From Impatiens glandulifera (Eukaryota > Streptophyta > Magnoliopsida > Ericales > Balsaminaceae): a stretch of DNA of 64,000 bases. The position numbers and the translations under genes were made by a program. The notes beneath the pieces were generated by a model that was not told where the DNA came from, made no database searches, and saw only the letters and a program-made list of their open reading frames with translations. Positions 11,500 to 23,530 of this stretch are shown piece by piece. The stretch is from assembly GCF_907164915.1 (NCBI RefSeq), contig NC_061862.1, positions 33,109,522-33,173,521 of the forward strand, in the 5' to 3' direction. How positions within the stretch are numbered: position 1 is the first letter of the stretch; every line of letters starts with the position of its first letter.

Positions 11500-12860
11500 A
11501 ATTAATAAGATAGAGATATATTTGTTTTTTTTTTAATATATTTTGTATTATAATAGTTTTCATTAGTCGAACCTTTTAACAATTTTAGATATAAGTGTAA
11601 CAGTACTCTGCTCTATTTTTACAATTTCACACTTTTGGGTCTGATTTAACAGACTGTTGGAGGACGTCAGTATACGTATTTTTAATTAAACCAAAGACTT
11701 CTCAGATCACATGGGTGTCAGTATACATATTTTTTATTGTTTTAAAATGAAATCAAATTTTCCCCTTTTTTTATGAATTAAAAGTAATCAATTTGAAATC
11801 AATTCTGGTATATATAGAAGATCATTTGAATTTCTAATCCCTCGAATAAGTTTGAACAAAGTGTTGAAACTTTGATAAAGATATTTGATGTTTTTTAGAA
11901 GTTATTCAGGCCACATATATTATTTTTAAGAGTTATGATTTTAAATGAATTTATTCCCTCTCAACTCTCATTATAAGTATTAAAATATTTTAAATGATTT
12001 TATGTTGTGTTTTGATGTCTTCTAATTAAGATTGATTCCTTATTCTGAACTAACATTGTCTTATATCTATCTCATTTATTATCGACCATTCACATTTTAA
12101 ATATTTTGCTTACAAGTATATTTTGTTTAAAAGTTAAAGATATACACAATATCAGACCACCTAGATCTGAATTCAGTTAAGGTATACTAAATAAGAATTA
12201 ACTTTTGTTATTAATATTTTAAGTTTTAAAAAAACTCTTCATTAAATAATCACATTATCAACTTCATTCTTATATATAATGTAAACTTATTTTTTTTCTT
12301 TTTAAGTAAATAATGAAATTGTGATATGAACTCGAGACTGAGTTAATCCATATATTAAATCTATATGATTCTAAACAATAAACTAGATAACAAATCCATG
12401 TAATTATATACATTTTTTAAATAAGAATAATAAAAATATAATGATTTTATACCATAATTTATTAACTCGAATATAATAACTCTCTTCCTCTCTGATCAGA
12501 TTTATCTGCATGTGAGCTAAATTGTTTTTGAAAGATATTTGATTTATGGTTAACATTTAATGTTGATATTGATTTAATTTAAAATGTTATATCTATATCT
12601 ATGAAAAAACAATAGACATAATTAAGGACAATTTTAAGCCTAACTATAGTTTAAAAGATATAAAGTTTAAAAGTATTATTGGTCCTACTTATTTAAGAAA
12701 AAAAATACAATTTTGATAGTACCAAGACTATTTTCACCTCTCCACTTTTATGTAAATAAAATGTGTATATAAAAGCTATGATTAAATTTTTACATGGAAT
12801 TTAAAAAACAAATTTTGTTTTTGAAATACAAGAAAATTTAATTATGACAACTCTTCACTC
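11500..12860 (+). repeat. Diverged intergenic duplication, partner 19600-22060
   Basis: Two blocks recur in the same order and orientation further downstream. The first (about 11510-11650) resembles 19600-19880. The second (12355-12860) resembles 21570-22060, sharing AATAAACTAGATAA, ATTTTATACCATAATTTATT, GATATTTGATTTATGGT, ATTTAATTTAAAATGTTATA and GGTCCTACT. It is non-coding. The repeated order suggests an old tandem duplication of roughly 8-9 kb spacing. Confidence 0.6.
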
Positions 12861-13770
12861 AAAACCTCTCGGAAATCACATGGGTTCAATTAGTAGAGTT
12901 CAAGTTTTCATTAAATTTAATATAAGAATTTGCTTGTTTGGATCGTGTTTAAAGTTTATCTTTCTTTCTTACCCTTTGTAATTGTGTGCGGTTAAAAAAA
13001 TATGGTATTTTGATTAGACACACTATTTGATCATAAAATAATAACTGTCTCAGTCTCAGTTCTCAGCAAGTCACACAAATCACTTTATTGCTAATTAGAT
13101 TACTTGACCTTACACGATTTTTTTTTTCTAATATATTAATTTTTGTTTTCCACAAAAAAAAAACATTTATGTTATCAAGAGAAATTATCTAAATGGGCCT
13201 ATGACACCTAAATACTTTAAGAAATAGAATTACTTGATAAGAAAAATTAAAATGAAGAGAATAAACAAAAAAATTATGTTTGAAAAATAAATTTACAAAT
13301 TTTATAGTGGTACAAATTATGATAGAAATAAGGATATCAGAATCAACATATAAATTATGATAGAAATAATGATATCAAAATTAACATCCTAGTATAATTT
13401 AGTGCTACACTATTCAATAACATGAAAGATATTAAACATTGAGTACAATTCAAAAAATGTCACGACTCTCGTTGAATAAGGTTTGTCCATGTAATTCTTT
13501 CAAAATATTGTCGATTTTTCAGCATTATACTTTTAGTTATAATCTTCCTTACTAATTATTATATGATAATGTTTAAGTAATATACCGATATTCAAAAACA
13601 TATGCTTTTTTTTTTGTTTTTTTTTATTATCAAATGTAGTTGTGTTTGTTAATTTTCTATCGAATGTTAGTTTTTTATTCGAATCAGGGTAATGATGGGC
13701 CCAACCACCGAAAATAAATCGAGCGTGGAATACGAAATATTGTGGAAGCCTCTATCTCCTTCCAAAATAT

Positions 13771-13990
13771 CACTAGTAGGAAAGAATTTTTAACGACCAA
13801 TATTAACCACGACGACCATACGTCGTGGTTAATAATATTTATAAACGTCGGCGGTCGATTCGCCGTGGTTAATAATATTTATTAGTGTCGGTTGTGTAAC
13901 CACGGCTTTCATTGCATTCGTCGTGGCTAATGTTTTGGCTTTCTCGCCACACTCCCGCCATTATTATTTACCACGGTTTTGTGATGAAAG
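13771..13990 (+). mobile_element. Terminal fragment of a CACTA (EnSpm) transposon
   Basis: The segment starts with CACTAGTAGGAAAGAA and continues into short inverted subterminal motifs built on AACCACGACG and CGTCGTGGTTAATA, the layout of CACTA ends, where the transposase binds. The matching end (CTTTCC...TAGTG) was not found downstream. The copy stops near an (AT)n run at 14013 and an unrelated copia relic. Its motif set (CGTCGTGGTTA) differs from the CCTTCGG and CTCTCGG motifs of the large CACTA at 29990-40594, so it is a different family. Confidence 0.65.
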
Positions 13991-14007
13991 AATAATATTA
14001 AGCATCA

Positions 14008-14012
<5 letters not shown>

Positions 14013-14063
<51 letters not shown>
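14013..14063. repeat. (TA)n microsatellite
   Basis: An uninterrupted TA run of about 50 bp between the CACTA fragment and the copia relic. Confidence 0.95.
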
Positions 14064-14067
<4 letters not shown>

Positions 14068-14104
14068 CATTGACCTCAATTCTATATATAAATTTGATCC
14101 AAGA

Positions 14105-15921
14105 ACAAAAGTCTTGGAATTAAATATAAACATTCCTAAATTAACTAAATCATTCATATTCTACCCGAATAAATTATCAATGTACTTCTCTTGTGATAGC
14201 CAAAGTGTTCTATTCTTTCTGTCTCTTGTGATTTCCATGTCTAGGATCTACTTCACTAAACCAAAATCCTTCATCGTAAAAAACTTGTTCAAATCCCTTT
14301 TGAGCTTCTCAATTTTCGCAATATCTTGCCCAACAATCAGCATGTCATCAATATAGAGCAGAAGAATAGCGTAATCATCAACGTCGTATCTTTTGATGAA
14401 AACACAATGATCAGAAGTAGTCTTACTGTACCCTTTGTTTCCATGAAGGAGTCAAATTTCTTGTACCATTGTCTAGGCGCTTGCTTGAGCCCGTACAAAC
14501 TTTTCCTCAACCTGCAGACAAGATCTTCTTTACCTTTAACTTTGAAACCCTCGGGTTGTTCCATATAGATCTATTCCTCCAAGTCACCATGGAGAAAAGC
14601 AGTCTTCACATCCAGTTGTTTAATTTACAAATCTTGACTAGCAGCCAATGCTAAGACAACTCTAATGGATGACCTCTTCACAACCGGTGAGAAGATCTCT
14701 TCAAAATCAATCCCATTTTTCTGTCCAAAGCCCTTTACAACCAGTCTTGCTTTGTATCTAGGTTGTGAGCTATTCTCTTGATACTTCAACTTGAATACCC
14801 ACTTGTTTTTCAAAGTCTTCTTTCCTTTCGGAAGTTTCACCAAGTCATAAGTCTCATTCTCTTGCAAGGAATTTATCTCTTCTTGCATTACCACCGACCA
14901 CTTGTTCTTGTTTTCATGAGACAATACTTCTTGATAGGTTTCTGGTTCTCCCCCGTCAATCAACATCACATACTCATTGGGAGGATACCTAATAGAAGGT
15001 TGTCGTTGTCTACTAGATCTTCTAATATGCTGATCATTGGATGACTCTAGAGAACTATCATCATCTTGTTCAACATCCTCTGTTGGCTCAGCATCGACTA
15101 GAGTAGTCTCAACAACCTCAACTTGGGTATTTCCCACATCATTGGGATGTGATTGTGGTGTACGAATCCTACCATTATCGGGCAATTCCTTCTCTGTAGA
15201 CTTTGGCTTTTCTTTTTTATCAAAGTCTTCAATGGTCTGATCTTCAATGAATATCACATCTCTACTTATAATGAGTTTCTTGTTAACCGAGTCCCAACAT
15301 CGGTACCCAAATTCTCCATGGCCATATCCAATAAAGATACACGGTCTCGTCTTGCTATCAAGCTTAACTCTCTCATCTCGAGGAACATGAACAAACACTT
15401 TACAACCAAAAACTTTCAAGTGATCATAAGAGACATCTTTACATCTCCAAACTCTTTCTAGAACGTCGCCATCTAAAGGGGTTGAGGGTGAAGGGTTTAT
15501 CAGATCAACCGTTGTCTTCATTGTCTCTCCTCAAAAGGATTTTGGCAACTTAGCATGAGACAACATACACAAAATTCTCTCATTGATAGACATGTTCATC
15601 CTCTCTGCGACTCCAATCTTTTGAGGTGTTTTTGGAACAGTCTTCAAAAGCTTGATCCCATGACTTTTACAGTATTTCACAAATGACCCTCTGTATTCGC
15701 CACCATTGTTCGAACGAACACATTTCAACTTCTTCCCAGTTTCTCTCTCTCTCACAAATCTATGAGCACAACCTTCCTTGAGCAATCATTGATCAAATTG
15801 ATGTAATAATGAGCACCACCTAAAGTCAGGGAATCCATAAAATTTATGTCTATGTGAACCATATCTAAGATATTGGACTTCCTAGATGGAGAGAAATTCT
15901 TGTAGGAAACTCTATGTTGCT
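14105..15921 (-). pseudogene. Tork-type copia remnant: integrase to reverse transcriptase
   Basis: Reading from 15921 downward: the pre-integrase/integrase border (QHRVSYKN, SPSRKSNILDMVHIDI), the integrase core with NGGEYRGSFVKYCKSHGI and GVAERMN, the C-terminal domain ([23 protein letters not shown]), the acidic linker, then reverse transcriptase ([66 protein letters not shown]). Breaks: a shift near 15785, TGA for Trp near 15526 (KSF-stop-GETMKT), a TAA after AASQDL near 14623, a stop after GDLEE near 14570, a frameshift after METKG near 14434 and more stops toward 14110. The integrase Asp of RSDNGG is Asn here (codon 15708-15710). RNase H and LTRs are missing. Confidence 0.9.
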
Positions 15922-16725
15922 ATGGAATCTCATTCATGTGAATCATTTCTTCATGTGTTTTTGTACACATTGATTTCGAGATATAATCCATGTGCATCAT
16001 TGGGATATATCCCTATTTATATTCTTCCATGTTGAACACCCTTAGCACTTTATCTATGTATTTTATTTGTGAAAGACCAAAAAAATCTTCTTGATCTATC
16101 TCTATAGATCCTGATGTCCAATATGTAACTTGCTTTCCCTGTGTCTTTCATGGAGAATTTTTGTGATAGCCAATTTTTTGTGGACAGTAACACTGGAATA
16201 TCATTTCCTATTATTAATACGTAATCCACATATAATATAAGAAACGTAATTGCACTTCCATTCACCTTCTTATATACAAAAGGTTCATCAAGATTCTGAA
16301 CGAAATTAAATTCTTTAATTATTTCGTCAAATCTGATATTCCAACTCCTCGAAGCCTACTTCAATACATAAACAGATCATTGTAATTTGCAGACCTTCGC
16401 GCTATCTTTGGAAATAAAATATTCAGGTCGTATCATATATACATCCTCAGAAATATTCCAAATTTCATAACCATAATGAGAAGCAACAGCTAGGAGTATT
16501 CTTATGGATTTATGCATAGCAATTAGAGAGAAAGTCTCGTAATAATCAATACCTTGTTTTTTACCGTACCAATTTTTATTTATAGTTAAACCATTTACCT
16601 TCCATGTTAGGTTTCTTCTTAATAATTCATTTTCAGCCAATGAGTTTTATCCCTTCTGGCGGATCAACCAAAGTCGGTTAATTTTCTTTGAATCCATTTC
16701 TGATTTCATGGCTTCAAGCCATCCA
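15922..16725 (-). pseudogene. Second copia lineage: reverse transcriptase remnant
   Basis: Reading from 16725 downward: WLEAMKSEMDS, KKQGIDYYETFSLIAMHKSIRILLAVASHYGYEIW, then EDVYMIRPEYF and, after a gap and frame changes, FLILYVDYVLIIGND, FSMKDTGKASYILDIRIYRDRSRR and KYIDKVLRVFNME. These are typical of a copia lineage distinct from Tork (Ivana/Ale-like). The catalytic YVDD reads YVDY, and several stops and shifts interrupt the frame. It breaks off at HMNEIP near 15922, where the next base belongs to the Tork-type relic on the same strand. No LTR is attached. Confidence 0.85.
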
Positions 16726-16740
16726 TAACGATAACAATTT

Positions 16741-17780
16741 GTGGTCGGATGTGCGCTCGATCAAAATCAAATTAAGAAATCGAATAATCGTGTGATATTA
16801 TAGAACACATAAACTGAAATGTAAAAAATCAAGTTTTATTAATGACATTAATTACAACGTGAATGACAACTTACTGTGAGTTGAAGAACATTTTTAAACT
16901 TTTGTTGAAACATTACGATGAACTAGAATTGAATTTAGAAATGATGTACAACGTTTTCTAAAACTAAAATAACATGAAATTTTTTAATGGCAGATATTGA
17001 TAGATATTGATTGATACTAAATCTGCCAATGTGTAAGCCATTCTTTCTCGACGTGGGACTCTGTCAAGTTAGTCGTCCTTAGGCATTCCTGGTGTTTGTG
17101 TTCTTGTAATAACCTTAAAAATATTTACGCTCGCTCGGTTGGTTGTTCGTTGCAAGCGAATAAGGATGGTGTGCCCGTCAACATGTTTTTTTTGCAATTC
17201 GAGATTGAGAAAGATCTCCTCTTCAAAATTGGGTTCTTGGTGTTTGTCTTCACAAGGAATCCCTTTTTATAGCCAGCCCGAGCCAACAAGTGGCATAAGT
17301 CGGTCGAATTCTGAACAAATTCCATTAATGGTTGGGCACTTGCTCGGCGGAATTTACTCCACATAGGTAGTAAGAAAACCTATGTGTGTATGGGAAATGA
17401 TCAAACAACTACTATGAAACTTCTCGTTTGGTCGAGAATTGGAGAAATAATGATTGAATTATATTCAAATAAGACGGTTGTTTTCATCTGTCGTCGTGAG
17501 GAAGAAGACGAAGGTCGGTCGTAAACGCGCATTGTGCGTGGTTCGGACGTTCCGTTTGAATTCAGTCTACTTTGGACATCCGGGCCTTGAATTCAGTTTA
17601 CCCTTCTGTTGGTGCTCGGTTTAGGCTAGCTAGATGCGCGCCCATGCTCAGCATGGAATGGGGCGCTGGTTTGTTTTGGGCACAAACGATTTTGGCCCGT
17701 TTGGTCTTCTCTAATTTTGTAGTGTTTAATTTTGACTTTTATTTTAATTATTTTGAATTCAACCAACTCAATATTATATA
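16741..17780 (-). other. Unassigned GC-richer kilobase, promoter- or LTR-like
   Basis: The GC content is clearly higher than in both flanks. On the minus strand a TATA box (CTATAAAAAGGG, complement near 17262-17273) is followed by a leader-like stretch reading toward the copia relic at 16725, which suggests an LTR or captured promoter. No TG...CA ends, primer-binding site or repeat partner were found. Frames of 69-79 codons on either strand have no recognised domain. Confidence 0.3.
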
Positions 17781-18257
17781 AAGATAATTATTTATTTTTA
17801 TTTTTATCCCCTGTGAGTCTAGCTATAATATTTAGGAAATTTTATTGATGGGCTCGTAATTATTTAAATTTTTTTTTGTATAAATTAGATGAGGGAAATT
17901 TTAATTTTACAAACATATTAAATATATAAATATAAAATTATTTTTTTAATAAATTTATATTATATATATATATATATATTCATAAATAAATTAGAAGGGA
18001 TAATATATTTATAAATTATGATAAAAGATATAATATAATTAATTGTTGCTAAATAAAAGGTTAATTATTGTCTATTGATAAAGGACCAAATTTCTATTTT
18101 CAGCTTTTATTTCTCGTGACCACCAGACCTCTCTCCTAGTTTATCTAATTTGCTGATTAGTAATGAAAGAAAGGAGTTGATTAGTTTCTTATTGAAACTA
18201 TTTGAATTCGTATGATAGTGAGTTAATAGAAGGAATTAAACAAGACCTAAAACTCCC

Positions 18258-18265
18258 TATAAAAA
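18258..18265 (+). promoter_or_regulatory. TATA box of the small secreted-peptide gene
   Basis: TATAAAAA lies 117 bp before the ATG at 18375. The intervening leader carries repeated CACTCACTC. Position and sequence fit a plant core promoter. Confidence 0.6.
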
Positions 18266-18374
18266 GAAGGAAGATGAGGTAACATTTACACAGAGTTCAC
18301 GGAAGAGAAACTGAATGAACAAATTACTCACTCGTTCACTCACTCACTGTGAATTGACAAATTAATTAATTAAT

Positions 18375-18638
18375 ATGGTTGGAGGGAGGAGATCTGATTG
18401 TATGAACTCAGTAGGTATTTGTGTTTTGCTGATGCTGCTGTTGTGCAGCACTAGCATGAGGCCGGCGGAGGCTAAGACTACCATCATTGCTGTTTCTCGG
18501 TGCACCTCGTTTAGATGCCCAAAGGCATGCTCAAGGATGGCCGTCGGCGGCGACGGAGGGTCCAACTTCGTGAGCTCTAGGTGCCTCAGAGGTAATGCAT
18601 GCGAATCAGCTTATCCTCATCCATCCACTTATCGATAA
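18375..18638 (+). CDS. Small secreted cysteine-containing peptide, 87 aa
   Basis: The frame starts at an ATG in good plant context (AATATGG) and ends at TAA. Residues 10-33 look like a signal peptide: a hydrophobic core VLLMLLLC and a likely cut after AEA (residue 33). A more compact start is Met10, because residues 1-9 are charged. The mature part (residues 34-87) has five cysteines at 43, 48, 52, 70 and 76 (spacing CX4CX3CX17CX5C), a glycine patch (VGGDGG) and a basic tail. Codon use and GC are unlike the surrounding AT-rich DNA, and a TATA box stands upstream. An odd Cys number suggests dimerisation or one free thiol. An AG-GTAATG donor-like site at about 18591-18596 could start an intron, which would change the C-terminus. 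The family was not recognised. It is the only candidate host gene in the window. Confidence 0.62.
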   Translation: MVGGRRSDCMNSVGICVLLMLLLCSTSMRPAEAKTTIIAVSRCTSFRCPKACSRMAVGGDGGSNFVSSRCLRGNACESAYPHPSTYR

Positions 18639-19510
18639 GATATGTTCTTCAACTTTCATCTGAGAGAGATTGGGTTATTCCTGGTTTTTAAGTGTTTGAT
18701 TATTATGTGATTCCCCTTTCTCTTACCTTTGTAATGATTAATTAAGATATATCTTTGTTACTTTAATTAGTTTATTGTATTCTTCATATATTTCTGTTTG
18801 TGTACTCTTCCGTTTGACTAATCAAAGCTGATTTGGGTTCTATAATTGTGAGTAGTGATTTCGACCGAAAGTATGATCATAATTAAAATAAGAACGAACA
18901 GACAGACCCATTCGGCTGATCCGTGAACTCGATTTGTCCCGTCTTCGGTCAGCTAGTTTGTGGTCTAGACTCATCGGTAATCTATTTGGAATAATAAAGA
19001 ATATATTAAATAAATTGTCAATTTTTCTTTTTTATTAACTGTTCAAATATATAAAATAAGTTATAAAAACAATAATTTGGATATTAGGCTTCCCAATAGG
19101 CCAATTCAATTTGAGTTCTATTTTAATAAATTAAAATAAATCGGGTTGTTTCTTTTCTTTTTTTCAGAACAAAATTAAATAAATAATAATACCAAGATGA
19201 GGGCATGGTTTAATAATGAACTCCAGTATTTTTGTCAATTTTTATTATTATGCATCAAAACTTTTATTTTAATTTATAAAATTATAAGAAATAAAAATTA
19301 CATGTTCAAATCAAATACACCCAATATTTATTATAAATTACATGAATTTTATGGGGTTTTCAGAAAAAACAATATGGTAAGAATGTCAAGAGATTGGGCA
19401 GTAGACATTGAAAAAAACTGATATATATAATTTTTCACATGTGTTATGGTTGGATTTCCATGGAAATGTTTTGAATGGTAACGAAGAGACATGTTTATGA
19501 CTTATTATTA

Positions 19511-19511
<1 letters not shown>

Positions 19512-19576
<65 letters not shown>
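19512..19576. repeat. (AT)n microsatellite, about 32 units
   Basis: An uninterrupted AT dinucleotide run. It opens a spurious poly(Ile-Tyr) frame that should not be read as a gene. Confidence 0.95.
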
Positions 19577-19579
<3 letters not shown>

Positions 19580-19599
19580 ATTATTTCAGTGTTTTGGTT

Positions 19600-22060
19600 C
19601 AATTTTAAGATGATGTTTTTTTTAATATATTTTGCATTATTACAGCATGTTTTGAATAAAAATTTTGTAGCAGTTTTGGAAATAAGATAAAGATATGTTT
19701 GTTTTTTACATTTTAGATTATTACAGTTGTTTAGATTATAATTTTGATTTCAATTTGGGAAATAAGATAAATACATGCATGTTTTATAAATATATTATAA
19801 GTTTTTACCTCTATTTTAATATTTGTTTTGAAAATTTCACATAATATTAATGGGTCTGGTCAACATACAATAATGAGGTAACAAACTCAAAGTTAGAAAT
19901 ATGTAAATATTTTTATTTAATTGATTTTCTATAACAAAAATGTTAAAATACAATTAAATGAATTAGAAGCGATTTAAGTGTGTGAAAATATTTGTTTCAC
20001 ACAGTGACAATTATATAATTTGTTTGAATAAATGGGAGGACTTGTGAGTTTTTGTAAGATCATAAAATAAAATGAATAAATGATGGGTGATATAAATCCC
20101 AATAATTATGATTTTTGAAAATACGGTATATAGCTTCCCAATTGTAATTTTTAAAAACAAAGTTTTTAATTATCATTAGGTGAGAAATTGGGACATGCAA
20201 GATTGGTAATTTTTGTGGTATATGAAAGTTAAAAAATTCATACTTCATGATGAAAGACGGTATCCTGGAATTGATGGCATCTCATTTGGTCTTGCATTGT
20301 GTTGGATTATTCTTACGATTTTATTTGAATTACCAACCAGTTAATGTCGAAAAAAGGTATACTGAATAATACCATAGGATAACTGACCATATACCACTAT
20401 GATTAAAATAGCGAGAAATCCATCAAAATCATTAGAAGGTCTTCAAATAAAAACTTAATTTCAAAAACTCATTAAAAGATAAAAAAAAATAACTACAGAT
20501 CCTGACATAATCATCCCATTTGCTGCAAAGAAAGAAATGAATAAAGACTTGAAAAATGATCATCAACACGATTAAAATGTATGAGCAGAAGATGACTCAT
20601 GCACCAAAGATTGAGAGTAATATTCGAATTATAAAAATTCGATATGACAAATTCGATTTGGTTAAATAGATTGTCGTATCTACCAACTATTATTGTTTAA
20701 TTAAATGGAATGGATATTCTAAAAAAATTATGTAAGTACTATATAGTGGATCTTAGATCTTGGAGCATGATTGATTTGTTTATTTATATTTACTTCAATT
20801 TTAATTATGTCATAATTTTTTTTCAAGTTATCAAAACATTTTATTTATAAATCAAAATATTAAAATCCATTTATTTATTTAAATAAAATTTAAAATTTAA
20901 AAACAAAATAAAATTATAATAATTCGACAATTTAAAAATCTAAATAACATACATTTTTTTAACAAACAGTATTTTTTTTATATTAAAAATACATTAGAAA
21001 GTGTCCCTTAGTTAAATATGTAAAAATATAAATTTAGAGAAATGTTGACATGATTGACATCAATTTACAACATCTAAGTTGTACTTCTAACACACTCTTC
21101 CACTTTTTCATGTCTACATATATATTTTTTCTCTCTCAAAACTTTTCAAAATTCAATTCTCATTAATATATTTTAAATAAACTAAATTTTGGTACAATCA
21201 ATTCTCATTAATATTTTTTAAATAAAATAAAATTTATTAAATAATTCTATCGAACAAGGTCACTTACAACCTTTAAACATGTCTTCTCAGATCTCGTATA
21301 AAAATGTCATTAAATATTGTACAACTAAAAATAATAAAAAAATAGTATTTTGGCCTCCTCTTAAATAATATCGGTCTATTGTAATCAATGGTAAAAAAAT
21401 TAAATATTCATTTATAAAAATTAATTTAATGTTTGTATGTTTAAGGTTATACATTGAAATCTGTATACTAATGTTTCAGGCGACTATTTTTGGATAAAAA
21501 AACCAAATTATTTTGGTACTCCATGTGGACCGAACGTTCATGTGGACCTGTATGATTCTAAAAAAATGTACATAGTAAATAAAAAATAAACTAGATAATA
21601 AATTCATGATAACTATATATACATTAAATATGAATAATAAAATATAATAATTTTATACCATAATTTATTAACTAAAATATAATAACTAGATAAGTTTTTT
21701 TTAATGATATTTGATTTATGGTCAACACTTAATGTTCATATATATTAATTTAATTTAAAATGTTATATCTATGAAAAAATAATAGGCATAATTATGAACT
21801 ATTTTAAACATAACTATAGTTAAATGGATATTAAGTTTAAAAGTACTATGGTCCTACTATTTTTTTCAATAACACAAATTTGATAGCATAAAAAATATGA
21901 CAACCAAATCCTTACCAACACTATTTTCAGCTTTTATGTAAATAATTTGTAAAGTTATGTAAACTAATTTATGTATATATATATAAAAGCTATAATTGAA
22001 TTCTTACATGAAAATGGAAAAACACACTTAATTTTTAAAATACAAGAAAACCCAATTATG
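19600..22060 (+). repeat. Diverged intergenic duplication, partner 11500-12860
   Basis: This contains the same two blocks, in the same order, as 11500-12860: the T-rich block with ATTATTACAG and GGTCTG near 19600-19880, and the block from AATAAACTAGATAA to GGTCCTACT at 21570-22060. The spacing between blocks is larger here, so insertions followed the duplication. Nothing in it is coding. Confidence 0.58.
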
Positions 22061-22794
22061 ATATGGTGGATCAAAGCAAGTCGTTAAGACTAGGTAGAAA
22101 ATGGAGTTTTATTCTGCTCACTCCCTCAATAGATGCAATTATTGTATGGGTTTTATTTGTGTTAAATTTAGCTAGCATTTATATTAGTATCATTTATCAT
22201 AGCCAATCTTGATTCTAATTTTTTTTATCTTGTTTCTTATGTTTCTGTGGATTTGATATAAATTTACTAAATGATTCCGCTTAATTACTTTGTTTGTGAC
22301 ACTTCGATTTATTATTTTATGTATTTATATTTTATTTTTCAATCTTTCATAATATAAATACAATTTTAATTTATTTTAAATAAATATATTTTGTTGAAAA
22401 AATTATTATAATAATATTAATATGATTTAATTAATTTTTTATATTAACTACTCAATGGACTAATTATGTGACAAGTCTTATTAAAATAGATAAAAAATTT
22501 TTTTTTACTACAAACGATTTAACTTAAAATAAGAGAACATGTTAGCTTTTTAAAAAAAAATAATTAACTTTTTTTTATTAATAACATTTATATATAGTTG
22601 ATTACTATTATATATAATTTATTTTATTTGATAACTAAACCTATATTAATTGAGAATAATCAAATTGAATAAAAAATATTTAATTTAATATACACTTATT
22701 CTATAGAGGATTTGTTTTCATAGTTGTTCTAGTACTCATAAACAAAATGGGTTTGAACCTGTCATGCGACAAATTCTGCGTCTGATAAATGATT

Positions 22795-22985
22795 AAGTGT
22801 GTTTGCGGGTTATATACTTGATCTTTTGTTCCTCTTTTTACACTTTTTTATCATATTTTTATTTTTGGTGGTAGTACAAGTGTGTTTAAAGGTTATATAC
22901 TTAATCTGTTGTTCAATTTCCCCCATATTTTTACACCTTTTTAGCATATTTTTATTTTGGTGGTAGTGCAAGAGTGTTTGAGTTA
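22795..22985 (+). repeat. Direct tandem duplication, about 85-bp period
   Basis: Two adjacent copies share GTGTTT...GGTTATATACTT, the TTTTTACAC block, ATATTTTTATTTT and GGTGGTAGT-CAAG. Non-coding. Confidence 0.6.
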
Positions 22986-23530
22986 TTTTGATTTGTATTT
23001 TTTTTAATCAAAACTTAATTATTAATAATTAAATCAATTAAAATATTTTTAGTTTATTTTTATAAATTTTAAATACAAAATGACATTAATACAACACTTA
23101 AATACTAAATAACATATTTTAATATTTGATAAAATTTTTAATAAATTTTATTAAAAATACACTAATAAACAATATCACACGAGCTCTCATAAATATGTGT
23201 TCATGATTGAGTTTAAGTAGATAGTTAAAATCTATCCATATTTATATAAAAAATACCGTACTACATAATACTGAAAATATCAATTTTCTGATATACCCAA
23301 AGTCGTTCTTTTATGGTAAAGTCTAATGGGTTCTTTGGAAGAGAAAACACTGTTTTTTTTTATAATCCAACCATAAAAAAAACCACTCTAAAACATCATA
23401 ATAATGTTATGTTTTTATAAGATCCACTCTATTTTTCAAAAAATCCAAATATATATATATATATATATAATAGTTACTTTGGATTTTCTTTTTATAAAAT
23501 TCACCGTTTCGAACATAATTTTACTCACTT

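Larger units (their letters stand above)
7599..13770. other. Long AT-rich intergenic stretch, no gene
   Basis: About 6.2 kb without a credible gene. It holds a 66-bp AT microsatellite, an approximately 235-bp diverged tandem duplication (7886 onward repeated from about 8119), a short direct duplication at 9320-9415 (AAGCCCATTTTTCATTTGAT), a duplicated 24-bp block at 10559-10605, and two copies of TTCCAAACAAGCGTGATCAT about 165 bp apart (near 11267 and 11430). The block from 11.5 kb on is related to 19.6-22.1 kb. Short open frames are low-complexity. Confidence 0.6.
18640..23530. other. 3' flank of the small gene and AT-rich intergenic DNA
   Basis: The first 150 bp may be the 3' untranslated region of the secreted-peptide gene; no strong polyadenylation signal is obvious. 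The rest is AT-rich with a microsatellite at 19512-19576, duplicated blocks (19600-22060) and a short tandem duplication near 22795-22985. No frame above 75 codons is convincing. Confidence 0.6.

Noticed and set aside
19475..19690. Frame with poly(Ile-Tyr)
   Set aside because: Translation of an AT microsatellite.
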